Below, piece after piece: positions 1-8,029 of a stretch of 64,000 nucleotides of DNA (the first letter of the stretch is position 1; each line of letters opens with the position of its first letter). The position numbers and the translations under genes were made by a program. The notes below the pieces were generated by a model that saw nothing but the letters and a program-made list of their open reading frames with translations, searched no databases and had not been told where the DNA came from. Origin of the DNA: VAZQ01 sp963807865 (GTDB taxonomy: Bacteria; Pseudomonadota; Alphaproteobacteria; Rhizobiales; Xanthobacteraceae); contig CAWEDK010000018.1 in assembly GCA_963807865.1 (NCBI GenBank), forward strand, positions 1 through 64,000, in the 5' to 3' direction.

Positions 1-128
1 CGAACCTGATTTCTTCTCGATCTGTTTCTGCTAACTGGTACCTTTTAAATCTTGAGGTGGCCCCTTTTGAACGCGGCGGATGGAACCAACCGGCGATGTG
101 AGACTTGCCCGGTCGGGAGGGGCTGGGT

Positions 129-599
129 GTGCCTATCTCAGATCAGCGCTATCGGATCACGGCGGCGCGGTTCCTTGACCTCGCCAGCCGTTCCAACGAC
201 CCAGACCGGAAAGCTCGCCTGGTTGCGCTGGCTGAGGTGCTTTTGGCGCGGGTGGAGCGGTCCAGGTCGCCGCAGCAGCAGCAGCAGCAGCCTCAGCCAG
301 GTAAGACAGACGACGAATGGACTCGATCAGCCGCTAGGGATTGCGGGTCGAAAAACGTGCTCGCCACTAGCGGGCGGCCGCGGCATTCGGTCTTGGCGAC
401 TAAGCGATCATTCTCCCAAACTTCAATGTCGCTGCCGTTCATGATCTTGCAGGCTTCGACCAGCGCCTCCGCGTCATTTTCGGCTGTGACGAACGCTGCC
501 GACGCCTTGGCCCGGCCGCCGCTGCCGATTGGAAATATCGTGTACTTCTGTGTCGTCGGCCCTCCACCAAGCCCGAGCATCTCGTTCCCGAAAAAATAA
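129..599 (+). CDS. Small Q-tailed hypothetical protein with read-through tail
   Basis: The GTG start at 129 is preceded by a strong GGGAGGGG ribosome site. The first 60 or so residues are a short helical protein (RITAARFLDLASRSNDPDRK, then ALAEVLLARVE) followed by a run of six Gln from CAG repeats and PQPGKTDDE. This pattern (DP..KARL..LAE, then a Q/P tail) resembles small orphan proteins common in Bradyrhizobium, function unknown. After the Q tail the frame stays open to 599 but lies opposite the gene at 293-580, so the last 90 or so codons are probably not native; a lost stop or small indel near 320 would explain it. The reading frame is open, but the true end is uncertain. Confidence 0.45.
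   Translation: MPISDQRYRITAARFLDLASRSNDPDRKARLVALAEVLLARVERSRSPQQQQQQPQPGKTDDEWTRSAARDCGSKNVLATSGRPRHSVLATKRSFSQTSMSLPFMILQASTSASASFSAVTNAADALARPPLPIGNIVYFCVVGPPPSPSISFPKK
293..580 (-). CDS. Small hypothetical protein, EVW-motif family
   Basis: Reads rightward end to left: ATG at 580 preceded by GGGAACGAG. Residues 30-65 contain AENDAEALVEACKIMNGSDI followed by EVWENDRLVAK. The same pattern (D.EAL..A..M..G..(I/F)EVW...R.VA) is found in the 64-residue protein at 33954-34148, so the two are members of one small family of unknown role. The C-terminal 30 residues overlap the opposite-strand gene starting at 129 and may be run-on sequence. No signal peptide or membrane segment is seen. Confidence 0.5.
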   Translation of the reverse strand: MLGLGGGPTTQKYTIFPIGSGGRAKASAAFVTAENDAEALVEACKIMNGSDIEVWENDRLVAKTECRGRPLVASTFFDPQSLAADRVHSSSVLPG

Positions 600-945
600 T
601 CGCCGCCGTTACCCAGTCAAGTTAAATGCGATATGCCGAATAGCTGGACCGACCGACGGGGAGCCACATCTTCTGTCCGCTTCATGACACCAAAGTGAAC
701 TGACCTAAGCGGGGCTTTATTGGAACACTGAAACGGCCCAATGCTTGTCGAGGTGATTGACCTCGCCGTCCTACCCAGACGCGGCAGGCCGAGTGTGCGG
801 GGCGTGACGGCTTGAGGCTCACCCGACACGACCCGCTCCTAGGCCGCGCTCGCCGGCCAGTTTCTGAAGGCCTTCCAACGCCTGATAGTCTGATGTGTTG
901 GCCTGAAGTTACTGTTAGCAATCGTCCGGGACATTAGAACGTCGA
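600..945. other. Gap without a recognisable gene
   Basis: No ORF in this stretch has a convincing start or family resemblance. It contains one copy of a short dispersed repeat (684-720) that recurs inverted at 16854-16894. Confidence 0.5.
684..720 (+). repeat. Dispersed intergenic repeat, copy 1
   Basis: The block begins ATGACACCAAAGTGAACTGA and continues CCTAAGCGGGGCTTTAT. The first 22 bases are identical to the reverse strand of 16873-16894, and the similarity continues with small gaps to about 40 bases. Both copies are intergenic. Confidence 0.6.
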
Positions 946-1619
946 TTGGGCCGATGGAGGCCACCGGATGACGCAACTCTCAAGGCGTACTCGCTCGATG
1001 CAGCCGGCCGTTTCGTCGGTCAGGCAACTGAAATTCCGAGAGAGCTGGTCAACATGCGGTGGGGCCTCGTTCCCTACTGGTGGCAGAAATGTCTCAAGGA
1101 GAGCATGAAGCTGGCGAGCTTCAATGCCCGTGTCGAGACGGTGACGACCAAGCCGTTCTTCCGCGAGCCATTCAAGAAGAAGCGGTGCCTGATGCCAGTG
1201 TCGGGCTACTACGAATGGCAAGACACCGAGGGCGGCAAGCAGCCGTGGTACTTCACGGCGCGCGATGGCTCTCCGCTTCTGACGGTCGCGGGCATCTACA
1301 CGATGGAAGAACCGCGAAACGGCGAGCGCATCAAGTCATGCGCGATGATTATCACCGAGCCGAACGACTTTGTGGCCGAAAGTCCACGACCGAATGCCGG
1401 TCTTGCTTCAGCCCGAGCAATTCGATCACTGGCTAAGCGGCAACATGGGCGTCGAGGAGCTAAAACCCGCGCCGAACGAGTACTTGCAGCGTTGGGTCGG
1501 TCTCCAAGCGCGTGAACTCGTCGAAGGACGACAAGGATGATGCGACGTTGATTGAGCCGCATCGGTCGAAGGAAGCGAACGATCTGCTCGCGTCTACTTC
1601 TCCCGTCGGACGCCCATAA
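946..1619 (+). pseudogene. SRAP-domain (HMCES/YedK-like) protein, broken
   Basis: SRAP proteins cross-link to abasic sites in single-stranded DNA through an N-terminal Cys (usual start MCGR). Here the core is clear: MRWGLVPYWW, SFNARVETV, RCLMPVSGYYEW, LTVAGIYT, and the CAMIITEPND segment. The N-terminal catalytic Cys region is missing: the frame begins GRWRPPDD with no MCGR. One extra base near 1380 shifts the frame, after which VHDRMPVLLQPEQFDHWL continues in another frame. A second shift near 1498 is needed to recover VSKRVNSSKDDKD at the C-terminus. With no Cys2 and two frameshifts it cannot make a functional SRAP protein. Recognition of the family is firm. Confidence 0.85.
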
Positions 1620-1770
1620 ATTTCGCGCCTTCTTTGTTGTCCATGAACTTGCCAGTCTCCCGACTGCGCTTCGTCCACTGCTTCTGACCTTCCATCTTCG
1701 TCGCAAGCTGCGAGCGCTTACGGACTGCGCCTCCGCGGGCGCTGTCGCCGGTTGGTTTGTTGATTGCCAT
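1594..1770 (-). CDS. Small basic hypothetical protein (MAINKPTGD type)
   Basis: A 58-residue ORF starting MAINKPTGDSARGGAVRKRS and ending KFMGVRREK. It is Lys/Arg rich, with no membrane segment and a central QWTKRSRETGKFMDNKEG. I associate this N-terminus with a conserved small protein of Bradyrhizobium whose role is unknown; that link is from memory. The gene overlaps the tail of the SRAP pseudogene on the other strand, by 26 bases. Confidence 0.6.
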   Translation of the reverse strand: MAINKPTGDSARGGAVRKRSQLATKMEGQKQWTKRSRETGKFMDNKEGAKFMGVRREK

Positions 1771-1784
1771 TTTGTGCTTCTTGA

Positions 1785-1880
1785 CTAGCTACTGCATGCG
1801 TAGAGCAGGACAACGGACAACAGAACCGAGATAATGATCGATCCTGCAATGCCGATGCCGTTGGAAAAGAATAGGAACAT
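1785..1880 (-). CDS. 31-residue single-pass membrane peptide
   Basis: The ORF MFLFFSNGIG IAGSIIIS VLLSVVLLYACSS is one hydrophobic helix. The frame is open upstream to 2018, but the upstream part does not look like protein, so the internal ATG at 1880 is preferred. No clear ribosome site. It lies 14 bases upstream of the MAINKP gene on the same strand and could be cotranscribed with it. Confidence 0.35.
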   Translation of the reverse strand: MFLFFSNGIGIAGSIIISVLLSVVLLYACSS

Positions 1881-2201
1881 GCGGGATTTAACACCACGAG
1901 TTGCGAAAAGTTCCGTGATTTGCGGCACGCCACGGCCATCGCAGACTAACGGAGTCGCTGGTTGTAACAGCCCGATCGCGCGCTGGTTGCCCACCTGAAG
2001 AATGGTGCGTTGAGGCACAAAATGGCAGACGAGGCTCGCGGCTTTCCTAGCGACCGGCGAAGGACATAGATTTCCTTGAGTGAGTGTCCATGGGAAGCCG
2101 GTGAAGTCGGTAGCGATGGTACCGCTAGTAGAAGAACGCGGTTAAATCACAAGCTTAAGGTAGGGCAGAACTTTCGCTGCCAATATACGCCAATATAAAA
2201 A

Positions 2202-2227
2202 GAAGCCCGGCTAACCTGCCGGGCTTC
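2202..2227 (-). terminator. Rho-independent terminator
   Basis: GAAGCCCGG and CCGGGCTTC form a 9-bp stem with an 8-base loop. On the minus strand the stem is followed by TTTTTAT, so it best ends leftward transcription, probably from the lectin-like gene at 2474-3139. Confidence 0.65.
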
Positions 2228-2314
2228 ATTTGAACAGATACGCCCATTCGGCCGGTTCCCGCTCCTGCCATCAAGGCGCGCCTCGTCTGATTGCACTGCA
2301 GCAAACGGCGCCCT

Positions 2315-2342
2315 CTACTCGATCACCTCATCGGCTCGGGCT
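2315..2342 (-). pseudogene. C-terminal scrap of an ABC-type substrate-binding protein
   Basis: The minus strand reads ARADEVIE-stop, identical to the C-terminus of the intact substrate-binding protein at 37609-38583 and nearly identical to that at 17091-18076. Only the last codons are recognisable. With the N-terminal piece at 3285-3520 in the same orientation, it brackets the lectin-like gene. Confidence 0.55.
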
Positions 2343-2473
2343 AACCGGCGCGCTGGATCCGCGGAGATGCATGAGGGACGGGTCGTCTGTTCGTTCACGC
2401 TAGGCAAGGCCCGCAAAGCGAAGCGGCGCGGAAGGCGAGCATTGCCTCCAGCGCCGTTTGTCGTGTGAAGGCG

Positions 2474-3139
2474 TTAGTTCGTCGCGAAGCAGTAATAAAG
2501 GCCGTCGCCGCCCGTGCTCTTCAGATCGTTCTGGCTGCAGCCGCCATCCGAGCCGCGCGAGGGATGCGACGAATTCCACGATTTCATCGGCGGGCTGTCG
2601 TTCAAACCCTGCCGGTCATGGTGGCCGACCATCGCGGCGCCTGCACCGCTCTTCGTCCAGTTGCCACACGTCCTGTCTTCGCCGGCCGGGTACGCGCGTC
2701 CCTCGGGCGTCGAGCCGGTCAACACGTCATGCCGATTGGGCGTGTCGCCCCGCCCACTGATCACCTCGCCCTTCTCGCTGAGAGCGGTCTGTTTGGTGAG
2801 GTTGTTGCTCTCGCTGTGCAGGTCGTCGACGGATTTGGCAACGACCGCGCCTTTGGCGTTCTGCCAAGGACCATTGCCGATCCGGTCACGCGCATTCACT
2901 GCTCCCGCGCCCTGCGTGCTCAGGTAGGCGCGCCAGGTCTTGCCCGTGCTGCCGGCGGCTTGAGCGAGGCGCACGCAGTGCGCGTCCGCTCCTTCGATCC
3001 CACCGAGGTCGCCGCCTTTGCCCGGACCAACGCTGGTGACGAAAAAGGTCATGGAAGCCTGTTGCGCGGGGGCGCTGGTGCTGAGCCCAAGCCCCAGGAC
3101 GGCGACGGCAGCGATGGTTGGGACGCTCATTCTCTTCAT
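2474..3139 (-). CDS. Exported lectin-like protein (DUF1554-type)
   Basis: The preferred start is the ATG at 3139, giving a classic signal peptide (MKRMSVPTIAAVAVLGLGLS, cleavage after SAPAQQ). The mature part has the pattern TFFVTSVGPGKGGDLGGIEG ADAHC, then TWRAYLST, ARDRIGNGPWQNAKG, LTEKGE-like ALSEKGEVISGRGDTPN, GEDRTCGNWT, VGHHDR, SWNSSHPSRG and a C-terminal LKSTGGDGLYYCFA. This is the DUF1554 fold, related to collagen-binding and lectin-like domains and often annotated 'lectin'. Conserved Cys residues suggest disulfides in the periplasm or outside the cell. The ligand is unknown. It sits between two fragments of one substrate-binding gene. Confidence 0.8.
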   Translation of the reverse strand: MKRMSVPTIAAVAVLGLGLSTSAPAQQASMTFFVTSVGPGKGGDLGGIEGADAHCVRLAQAAGSTGKTWRAYLSTQGAGAVNARDRIGNGPWQNAKGAVVAKSVDDLHSESNNLTKQTALSEKGEVISGRGDTPNRHDVLTGSTPEGRAYPAGEDRTCGNWTKSGAGAAMVGHHDRQGLNDSPPMKSWNSSHPSRGSDGGCSQNDLKSTGGDGLYYCFATN

Positions 3140-3284
3140 GGGTTTGCTCCCGACATGTTTCCGTTTGGCCGGCAGGGGAAGCCTGCAGGCATTGCGCATT
3201 ATGAACATCGGGCAGGACAGTTTCTTCCCGCATCACGAACAATTGCACGGCTTCCGATGCAAACCTGTGCCGGCGACGCACGCG

Positions 3285-3520
3285 TTGGGTCGGAGGCCGC
3301 AAAGCGATATTCGATCTGACGGTTACGTCCTTCGACCCAACCTAAACTTTGAAGTTCATGCCGGAATACTGCCAAGCGCGTCTTAATGTCTGGATTGTTC
3401 TCCGGGAGACCAATAAGAAACCCGACGCGGCGCACTCTTTCCTGCTGTGCGCGTGCTTTTGCTGGCCACGCCGCCGCCGCGTCGCCAAGCTGGCAAACGA
3501 ACTCACGCCGCTTCTTCGCC
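3285..3520 (-). pseudogene. N-terminal fragment of an ABC-type substrate-binding protein
   Basis: The minus strand reads KKRREFVCQLGDAAAAWP, AKARAQQ, then VRRVGFLIGLPENNPD and LGWVEGRNRQIEYRFA. This is the signal peptide and first strand region of the exported binding-protein family seen intact at 37609. Homology stops after about 80 residues, near 3290. There is no ATG at the expected first codon (it reads AAG). The missing centre is replaced by the lectin-like gene. Confidence 0.75.
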
Positions 3521-3755
3521 AGCCTTCGCTAGATTGAACGGTTGATTTTTCATCAAATCAGAAAAAGACGGCCGGTGGAATGAGGACTGGTGCGTGGGCG
3601 CCCGGCGTTGCGAAAAACATTCGCTGGCATGAACCGCTCTGGGTCAAAAACTGAAGTGCGCCCACTCTTAATTGCCACAGCAATTTCAACTTCAGAAACC
3701 CGCGGTTTTCATCGGAGTTGCGAACAACGAAATTCGCAGGAATTTTTTGATACGT

Positions 3756-3974
3756 TTAGGCATCTCCACGGCGAGGACCGCACAGCATGGCGTGGACGAC
3801 GCGCATCTCGCTCACCCGCTCACAGATCACCGCCGCATACCGCGTGGCCGGCCCGTCGCGGCGCGGATAGCACCACAGACCAAGCTCGCTGGTTGTGAAT
3901 TGCCGATCGGGTTCATTGTATAACGCTCTCCTGATCCGGGAGCGGGGCCGGTCATTCGGCGCACAAATCCGCAT
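3756..3974 (-). CDS. Hypothetical protein with WCYPR motif
   Basis: From the ATG at 3974 the protein is 72 residues. It contains IRRALYNEPDRQFTTSELGL followed by WCYPR, a pattern (I.R.L...P...FTT.EL..WCYPR) that I recall from short hypothetical proteins in Bradyrhizobium. The end after RRDGPATRY looks unlike the family and may be out of frame. No function can be given. Confidence 0.33.
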   Translation of the reverse strand: MRICAPNDRPRSRIRRALYNEPDRQFTTSELGLWCYPRRDGPATRYAAVICERVSEMRVVHAMLCGPRRGDA

Positions 3975-4097
3975 CGAGAAGCTATCGACGGCCGCCGTTG
4001 CTCGCGGCGGAGTGCTTCTACACCCGTCGCGGCCTACATGCCTCAATACAGATTCACGGCGAGTTAATTTCGGGTTCTTAACGCCCGGGGGGCGGGA

Positions 4098-4319
4098 CTA
4101 TGGCAGGCTGTTGCCTCTTAGGATGGCACCCAATCTCTTACCTGGCACCGTGAGCCAGACGGCAACCAGCCACGCCACCCAGAACATCGCGAAATACATG
4201 CCGATGAAAACGAGGAGCCCGGTGGTGGGGTCGAGAAAACGTTCGACCGAGAGGGCGGTCATAATCGTAACGGTCTGACTGAGTATGAGAAGCACGAGAT
4301 AGACTACAATTAAACTCAT
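4098..4319 (-). CDS. Small two-TM membrane protein
   Basis: ATG at 4319 follows GCGGAGGCAACAGTC, a good ribosome site. The 73-residue product has hydrophobic helices at residues 2-24 (LIVVYLVLLILSQTVTIMTA) and 31-58 (LLVFIGMYFAMFWVAWLVAV). It is short and basic at the C-terminus (PGKRLGAILRG). Function unknown. Confidence 0.6.
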   Translation of the reverse strand: MSLIVVYLVLLILSQTVTIMTALSVERFLDPTTGLLVFIGMYFAMFWVAWLVAVWLTVPGKRLGAILRGNSLP

Positions 4320-4324
4320 GACTG

Positions 4325-4664
4325 TTGCCTCCGCTTTGCAAGTCGATCGACTATAGATTGTTCCGAAGAAGGAAGCGCCCCGCCGAAAGCAGAGCTGAGT
4401 TGCTCGAACAATATGGGTGCTCCGTCTGTGAAGGGCGCGCCTCATGCCTCTGCGCGATCACCTGGGGAGAGGAATGCCGCTGCGGCATCTATGGGGCCGA
4501 TGACCGGCCACAATGCCTCAAATGCAAAAATCCGATGCACTTAGCTCGCCGCACTCCACACTCAGATCACGGTGAAGTATTACGAACGCCAGACGTTCAC
4601 CTGCGAAAAATGTAAGACGGAGATTGAGCGGAGCGTTGTTAAGGGCGGAAGACCTCATAGCTAA
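4325..4664 (+). pseudogene. Zinc-ribbon protein, frameshifted
   Basis: The first frame gives RPQCLKCKNPMHLARRTPHS ending DHGE at about 4578. The next frame continues YYERQTFTCEKCKTEIERSV with a stop at 4662-4664. Joining the two gives a typical CxxC-x(n)-CxxC zinc ribbon of about 60 residues, as in the intact relative at 58083-58253. A single extra G near 4581 is enough to break it. The N-terminal part contains further Cys (CSVCEG, CLCAITW, CRCGIYG) and may not be native. Role unknown. Confidence 0.6.
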
Positions 4665-4857
4665 CCGGCAAGCTATTCCGGCTTTCAAGTTGGCGGCTGT
4701 TGCTGCTGCAGAACGGTTGGCGGTCGAGCGCCTCCGCTTGGGCGAGCGCGTCGGCCGCCAATCTCCGGAGGCGCTCGGCCTCCTTGAGGTCTCTCACACC
4801 GTCGGCAAGGTACAGGCAACCTTCCGCGTATGCCCGTAGGCGTTCGGCCTCTTCCAT
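4639..4857 (-). CDS. Small LR-YA-CL protein, Q-tail out of frame
   Basis: From the ATG at 4857 the protein begins MEEAERLRAYAEGCLYLADG, then DLKEAERLRRLAADALAQ. This matches the proteins at 18631-18849 and 54150-54329: an N-terminal helical pair with conserved ERLR.YA..CL.LA and RLR.(M/L)AADALE. In those relatives a Q/P tail follows. Here the Gln run (VLQQQQPPT-stop) is present but in a neighbouring frame, so the listed C-terminus (FCSSNSRQLE...) probably results from an indel near 4715. No known function. Confidence 0.5.
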   Translation of the reverse strand: MEEAERLRAYAEGCLYLADGVRDLKEAERLRRLAADALAQAEALDRQPFCSSNSRQLESRNSLPVSYEVFRP

Positions 4858-5107
4858 ACGCAGGCCTCTGTCCGCGCCGCAACACATTCGGCTTCATGCA
4901 AAGCATGGTTGCAAAAGAGCGTTCCCATTTTTGCAAAATAAAAGCACGTCGTCCGATTTGGTGCGCCAGAATCGCTATTGAGGAAGAGAGAGCAGCCAAT
5001 CGATCTGCAACTGCGCCTGCATTGGCATGGCATCACGGGCATTAATTGCGGCAGCCTCGAAGCCGAGCGCCGGCTGACCAACCTTCGGCCGGATGCGCTC
5101 GACGCAA

Positions 5108-6022
5108 TCAGTCGAGATCGTCGTTCGGTATCTTCAAAAGTTCCCCGCACGCCTTGCAATGCACGGCGTCGACATCATGGCGCATTAGACCGCAGCTCGG
5201 ACATTGAAACCGCACCTTGGCGGGCTGCAGGACAGCGCGCGCGAGACCGAAGAACAAGGTGACGCCGAATATCATAATGACGACCGAGAGCAGCCGACCG
5301 GTCGTTCCGGGCAGCGTTATGTCGCCGAAGCCGGTAGTGGTTAGCGCAGTGACGGTGAAATAGAGCGCGTCGGCGTAATTGTGAATCGCCGGATTGTGGG
5401 CATGCTGCGTCTCGTAAACGAGCCCCGTCATAACGAACAGGAAGACGGCGAAGTTCGCGATGGCGATGATGACGTCTTCGTGCTCACGGAAGTACGGGAA
5501 GTCGGCCCGCAGGCGTGAGAGCAATTGATAGCTGCGCAGGAGCCGAAGCGTGCGCAGCACACGCAGGAAGCCCACCGCCTCACCGGCAAGCGGCGCCAGG
5601 AATGAGACAATTGACGCCATGTCGGCCCAGGTCACCGGATGCAGGAACTCGCGCAACGGCTTGTCGCAGATCAGCAGCCGGGCACAGAAGTCGGCCAGAA
5701 TCAGAAGCCCGAACGCGACGTCCGCCACCTCGATCCAGAGATTACGTTCCATGAATGACGTTGCGACCACGAACACCAGCGTGACAATGTCGAAAATCAG
5801 CAGGCCGTAGCGAAAGCGGTGAGCCCGCCTGGTGCGGCCCTCGTAGAGGCGCCTAAGGCGGTCGCGCGCCTGCGCGCACGAGTGGGCTGCTACTTCAAGA
5901 CCATCGCGTTTTGGCTGCAATTTCGCCGCGCCAGCGTCGGCGACGTTCCCGCCACCGTCCTCGCCGTTCCTCGACTTGTCACCGCCCTTGGCCATCCGTT
6001 CAGCCATATCCAAATCGACCAC
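5108..6022 (-). CDS. Voltage-gated-type potassium channel with zinc-ribbon tail
   Basis: This 304-residue protein belongs to the six-TM ion channel family. A polar 60-residue N-terminus precedes S1 (FDIVTLVFVVATSF) and S2-S3. An S4-like segment is Arg rich (FLRVLRTLRLLRSYQLL). S5, a pore helix and the selectivity filter follow: TALTTTGFGDI, where TTGFGD is a K+ filter variant. S6 is VIMIFGVTLFFGLAR. The C-terminus carries CPSCGLMRHDVD and CKACGELL, a four-Cys zinc ribbon unusual for such channels. Alternative starts lie at 6007 and 5995. It stands alone on the strand, so regulation cannot be read. Confidence 0.88.
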   Translation of the reverse strand: MVDLDMAERMAKGGDKSRNGEDGGGNVADAGAAKLQPKRDGLEVAAHSCAQARDRLRRLYEGRTRRAHRFRYGLLIFDIVTLVFVVATSFMERNLWIEVADVAFGLLILADFCARLLICDKPLREFLHPVTWADMASIVSFLAPLAGEAVGFLRVLRTLRLLRSYQLLSRLRADFPYFREHEDVIIAIANFAVFLFVMTGLVYETQHAHNPAIHNYADALYFTVTALTTTGFGDITLPGTTGRLLSVVIMIFGVTLFFGLARAVLQPAKVRFQCPSCGLMRHDVDAVHCKACGELLKIPNDDLD

Positions 6023-6163
6023 CCTGGGGGCGAAACATGCGCGCGAGAAGGAGCATCTGAAACACAGGCTAGTGGCTTCCGCCGAAGGCGGCTTAGGGGT
6101 GTAGAGATGATACAGGCAAGGCGGATAGCAAGGCTCCTTCTTAATTGTCGAAATGTATCGGGA

Positions 6164-7365
6164 CTAGAAAGTAAACAGATCCGCATCCTCGTCTTGGCCA
6201 CCAAGAAACGCCGTGCGCAGAATCTCCGCGGCGATGCGGCTGTAAGTGATGCCATTTCCGCCATACCCGAGCGTGGCCCAGCAATTTGGGTAACCTGGAA
6301 TCTCGCCGATGGTAGGAAGGCCTGTGCGGCTCTCCCCGAAAGACGACGCCCACACGAATTCCGCTGTCACATCGAGTTGGGGAAACAGCTTTCCAAGCTT
6401 TCGCTGCAGGACTGCGATCTTGCGCGAAATAAGCGCGTCCCGGTGCTCGGTCGTGGAAAATTCTTCGTCTTCGCCGCCGCATATCACGCGGCCGTCGTCA
6501 GTGGTCCGCATATAAAGATACGGATCTGAAGCCTCCCAGATCAGGCATTCTTCGGGCCAAAGGCGGTGGCGCTGCGGCGTCGTTGCAAGGGCCCAGGTCG
6601 ATCCGATCTTGTGCCCCTTCGCCGGAACGATCTTCGGCAATTCATATCCGGTTGCGAGCACCAGCCGGCGGCAACGGATACGACGTCCCTCCCGCGTCGT
6701 GGCAACGATACGCGTCTTTGTGGCTTCAATGTCGGCAATATCCACGGGTGCAAAGATTTTCAAGCCAGCCTTGCTGGCCCTCTTCAGGAACGCGGCGGCC
6801 ATGTAGCGCGGGTTGACGGTCAGGTTATCGAAGCCGAGAAACGCCGAAGATCGCGCGATATCGAAACGCTGCTTCAGCGCTGCTCGCGAAAGAACACCGT
6901 TTCCAGACCAGCCGCTATACGAGCCCGCGCTTCAAGGGCCAGGGCACCGCTGTCGAGCTTGTTTCCGGCAAGAAAAAGTGTGTTGCGACTTGTTGAAGGA
7001 ATTTCAGCCTCGTGGAGATGTGCCTTGAGGGACAGCACTGCAAGGCGTGACCGCCTCCATGCGCGCACAGCGTTGCGATGTCCAATCTTGCGGGCCAGTT
7101 CGCGGAGCGGCGTGTCAATTTCATACTGGACCAGCGCCGTACTCGCGGCCGTTGCGCCATGCGTAGCACGCCGACGCTCCACGACCGTCGTCTCGAACCC
7201 CGCCTCGCAGAGCACATCGGCGATCATCGCGCCCGTAATACCGGCCCCAACGATAAGGATATCAGTGTGCAAGTCGCGGGTAAGGCTGTGTTGTGGGGCA
7301 GCGGGAGCGCGCAAATGCTCCCACAGCGACTGGCCCGAATGAATATTCTTGCGCTTGGTGATCAT
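6164..7365 (-). pseudogene. FAD-dependent oxidoreductase (DAO family), frameshifted
   Basis: The first part (7365 to about 6880) has the Rossmann signature DILIVGAGITGAMIADVLCE and VVERR. The second part (about 6880 to 6164) continues ALKQRF, VNPRYMAAAFLKRA, ATGYELP, TGLPTIGEIPGYPNCWATLG and YGGNGITYSRIAAE, typical of the C-terminal FAD contact of D-amino-acid/glycine oxidase-like enzymes. A one-base indel near 6880 separates the two and creates a stop just after FREQR. Without it the protein would be about 400 residues. The substrate cannot be told. Whether this is decay or a sequence error needs read support. Confidence 0.85.
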
Positions 7366-7674
7366 GCGACCGCTATCGGCGTGTGAAGTGCGCTAGAATC
7401 GGTATGCAACCACGCCATGCTGCGGAGCAAAGTACATTCTGCGGGGCAATGCGCATCTGCAGCGCCGTGCTTGGCTAGCGCAAAAGTTATACACTAACGG
7501 GTTATCCGGCGTACGAATCCCCAGTGCACGCGCCCAGATACGATGATGCTTCGCAGCCGCGATGAAATCCGCCGCGCCCCTTTCGAATAGTCGAGGGAAC
7601 CGAGAAGTTCATCCTGCGTTGTCCGGGACACTGACCGAACAAGCGGTCGCAGCACTCAATCATGGAGATGTCTC
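7366..7674. other. Gap without a gene
   Basis: No convincing ORF. It is the intergenic region between the divergent oxidoreductase remnant and csbD-like gene and should hold the promoter of the latter, but I see no clear -35/-10 pair. Confidence 0.4.
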
Positions 7675-7881
7675 GTGGATTGGAACCGCGTTGAAGGCAA
7701 TTGGAAACAGGTCAAGGGCAAGATCAAGGAGCAGTGGGGCAAGCTCACGGACGACGATCTGGATGTGATCGCCGGCAAGCGGGATCAGCTCGAAGGGAAA
7801 ATCCAGGAGCGCTACGGCTACGCAAAGGATCAAACCCAGCGAGAAATCGACACCTGGTACAGCAACCAGCATTGGCACTAA
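7675..7881 (+). CDS. CsbD family stress protein
   Basis: GTG start at 7675, preceded by GGAGATG. The 68-residue protein is a textbook CsbD: MDWNRVEGNWKQVKGKIKEQ, WGKLTDDDLDVIAGKRDQLEGK, and IQERYGYAKDQTQREIDTW. CsbD-like proteins are small hydrophilic cytoplasmic proteins induced in general stress responses in many bacteria; their molecular role is unclear. A strong terminator follows at 7905. Confidence 0.93.
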   Translation: MDWNRVEGNWKQVKGKIKEQWGKLTDDDLDVIAGKRDQLEGKIQERYGYAKDQTQREIDTWYSNQHWH

Positions 7882-7904
7882 CTGCGACGTTCATGTCGTC
7901 CCTT

Positions 7905-7930
7905 AGCCCCGCTCCGCGGGGCTATTTATT
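7905..7930 (+). terminator. Rho-independent terminator of the csbD-like gene
   Basis: AGCCCCG and CGGGGCT form a 7-bp stem around CTCCG, followed by ATTTATTTG. It lies 23 bases past the stop. Confidence 0.8.
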
Positions 7931-8029
7931 TGCGGCGCTCCGCTTGAGCGGCAGCGCTTTTCAGAAGTCGCCGTCGGGAACGCACCGTCGCGCCTAGCGT
8001 TTTCACTGGAGGTCGAGACCATTTCCGCT

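Noticed and set aside
272..295. CAG repeat as a CRISPR or satellite array
   Set aside because: It is a single run of six CAG codons giving a Gln tail in a small gene, without spacers.
2465..3319. A 284-codon plus-strand open frame
   Set aside because: Shadow of the lectin-like gene on the minus strand, which has a signal peptide and conserved motifs.
5819..6529. A 236-codon plus-strand open frame
   Set aside because: Overlaps the start of the K+ channel and the end of the oxidoreductase on the other strand, and has no motif.
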